A stretch of 5,442 nucleotides of DNA, taken from the NCBI GenBank assembly GCA_900550815.1, contig URTW01000140.1, positions 1-5,442 of the forward strand. Direction: 5' to 3'. Below, in pieces: positions 5,091-5,442 of this stretch. The notes beneath the pieces were generated by a model. It did not search any database. It was not told the DNA's origin and saw nothing but the letters and a program-made list of their open reading frames with translations. The stretch is from an uncultured Collinsella sp. Its GTDB lineage: Bacteria; Actinomycetota; Coriobacteriia; Coriobacteriales; Coriobacteriaceae. Numbering within the stretch: the first letter of the stretch is position 1; every line of letters starts with the position of its first letter. A program made the translations under genes and the position numbers.

Positions 5091-5167
5091 TGGTCGGGAC
5101 GACAGGATTTGAACCTGCGACATCCTGCTCCCATAGCAGGCGCGCTACCAAACTGCGCCACGTCCCG
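5091..5167 (-). tRNA. tRNA-Pro(UGG) with A at position 33
   Basis: A 77-nt tRNA with CCA encoded. Acceptor CGGGACG/CGTCCCG (first base C, as in bacterial tRNA-Pro), discriminator A, D-stem GCGC/GCGC, and T-arm GCAGG/CCTGT with loop TTCAAAT. The anticodon stem CCTGC/GCAGG closes a 7-nt loop UAUGGGA, so the anticodon is UGG (5131-5133) with the expected G37. Base 33 (position 5134) is then A instead of the nearly universal U. Shifting the loop to place U33 before GGG breaks the stem. It is the first gene of a two-tRNA transcript. Confidence 0.95.
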
Positions 5168-5218
5168 AAGGTGTTGAGCAGCTAAGGTCTAAACCTTGCG
5201 TGTCCCAAAGCGAAGGAA

Positions 5219-5247
5219 ATTATAGGGGAGACTCCCCGCCTGTGCAA
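5219..5247 (-). promoter_or_regulatory. Sigma-70 promoter of the tRNA operon with palindromic spacer
   Basis: -35 TTGCAC (5242-5247), a spacer of exactly 17 bp, and -10 TATAAT (5219-5224) on the minus strand, giving a start near 5212 and a leader of about 45 nt before tRNA-Pro. The spacer contains GGGGAG-N-CTCCCC (5225-5237), a perfect 6-bp inverted repeat. The promoter begins 12 bp past the stop of the neighbouring membrane-protein gene. Confidence 0.85.
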
Positions 5248-5258
5248 GCATTGATGCC

Positions 5259-5442
5259 TTAGCTCCTCGAATGTGCAACAAAACGACTATGGAGCAGGCC
5301 AATCACAAACGCCACCACGGCGACCGGCGCCCACGCGGCTCCAATGTCCGCCAACGGCAGCGCATCGAACGGCAACCACGCGCCCGCAAAGAATGCGTCG
5401 CGGACCGAGGTGATCACTCTCTGCACCGCGACCACGCCGCCG
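5259..5442 (-). CDS. C-terminal end of an unidentified membrane protein (partial)
   Basis: An open minus-strand frame enters from the right edge and ends at TAA (5259-5261), giving 60 residues. The end is hydrophobic: a segment WAPVAVVAFVIGLLHSRFVA (about residues 37-56 of the visible part) looks like a last transmembrane helix, followed by the short polar tail HSRS. An earlier stretch, DAFFAGAWLPFDALPLADIGAAW, is also non-polar. The family is not recognisable from this piece. Codon use is GC-rich like the neighbours. Supporting evidence is the open frame, its composition, and the promoter placed just after its stop. Confidence 0.6.
   Translation of the reverse strand, partial: GGVVAVQRVITSVRDAFFAGAWLPFDALPLADIGAAWAPVAVVAFVIGLLHSRFVAHSRS

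Noticed and set aside
5011..5167. tRNA-associated integration (att) site
   Set aside because: No second copy of either tRNA 3' end and no integrase in the window.

Overview
The window looks like part of a high-GC, anaerobic actinobacterial chromosome, most likely from the Coriobacteriia (Collinsella-like). This is inferred from the GC-rich coding regions, strong GGAGG-type ribosome binding sites, a selenocysteine formate dehydrogenase with a HydN-like ferredoxin, and an AbiEi/DUF559-type protein typical of actinobacteria. No 16S rRNA or marker gene is present to prove the taxon.

Left part (1-2343, minus strand): a formate-oxidation operon. A 16-cysteine, four-cluster ferredoxin (HydN/HycB type) is followed after 75 bp by fdhF. 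FdhF is interrupted in frame by a UGA at 1330-1332. This is codon 140, the selenocysteine position of E. coli FdhF, and a SECIS-like hairpin with a GGUCUG apical loop follows it. FdhF runs off the left edge, with about 580 of roughly 715 residues present. The ferredoxin should carry electrons between FdhF and a partner outside the window, such as a hydrogenase or other oxidoreductase.

Middle (2344-2772): an AT-rich, non-coding divergent region between the formate operon and a plus-strand toxin-antitoxin pair. It holds several inverted repeats, a hairpin able to cover the hydN ribosome binding site, and three direct repeats spaced 42 and 84 bp apart over the toxin-antitoxin promoter and leader.

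2773-3616 (plus): a RelB/DinJ-type antitoxin overlapping a PIN-domain toxin by 8 bp. The toxin has lost two of the usual PIN acidic residues. Its 3' end carries a C9-A4-C10 tract and then runs into a palindromic repeat that supplies the last ten codons.

3583-4927: two copies of a palindromic repeat (arms related to TTGCGGTGAAATACGGACT) flank a minus-strand gene for an AbiEi-like winged-helix protein with a C-terminal PD-(D/E)XK/DUF559-like domain. No AbiEii toxin partner lies beside it.

Right end (minus): a tRNA-Pro(UGG)-tRNA-Gly(UCC) operon with a near-consensus sigma-70 promoter and a hairpin terminator. The tRNA-Pro appears to have A at position 33 instead of the nearly universal U. Beyond the promoter is the C-terminal end of an unidentified membrane protein.
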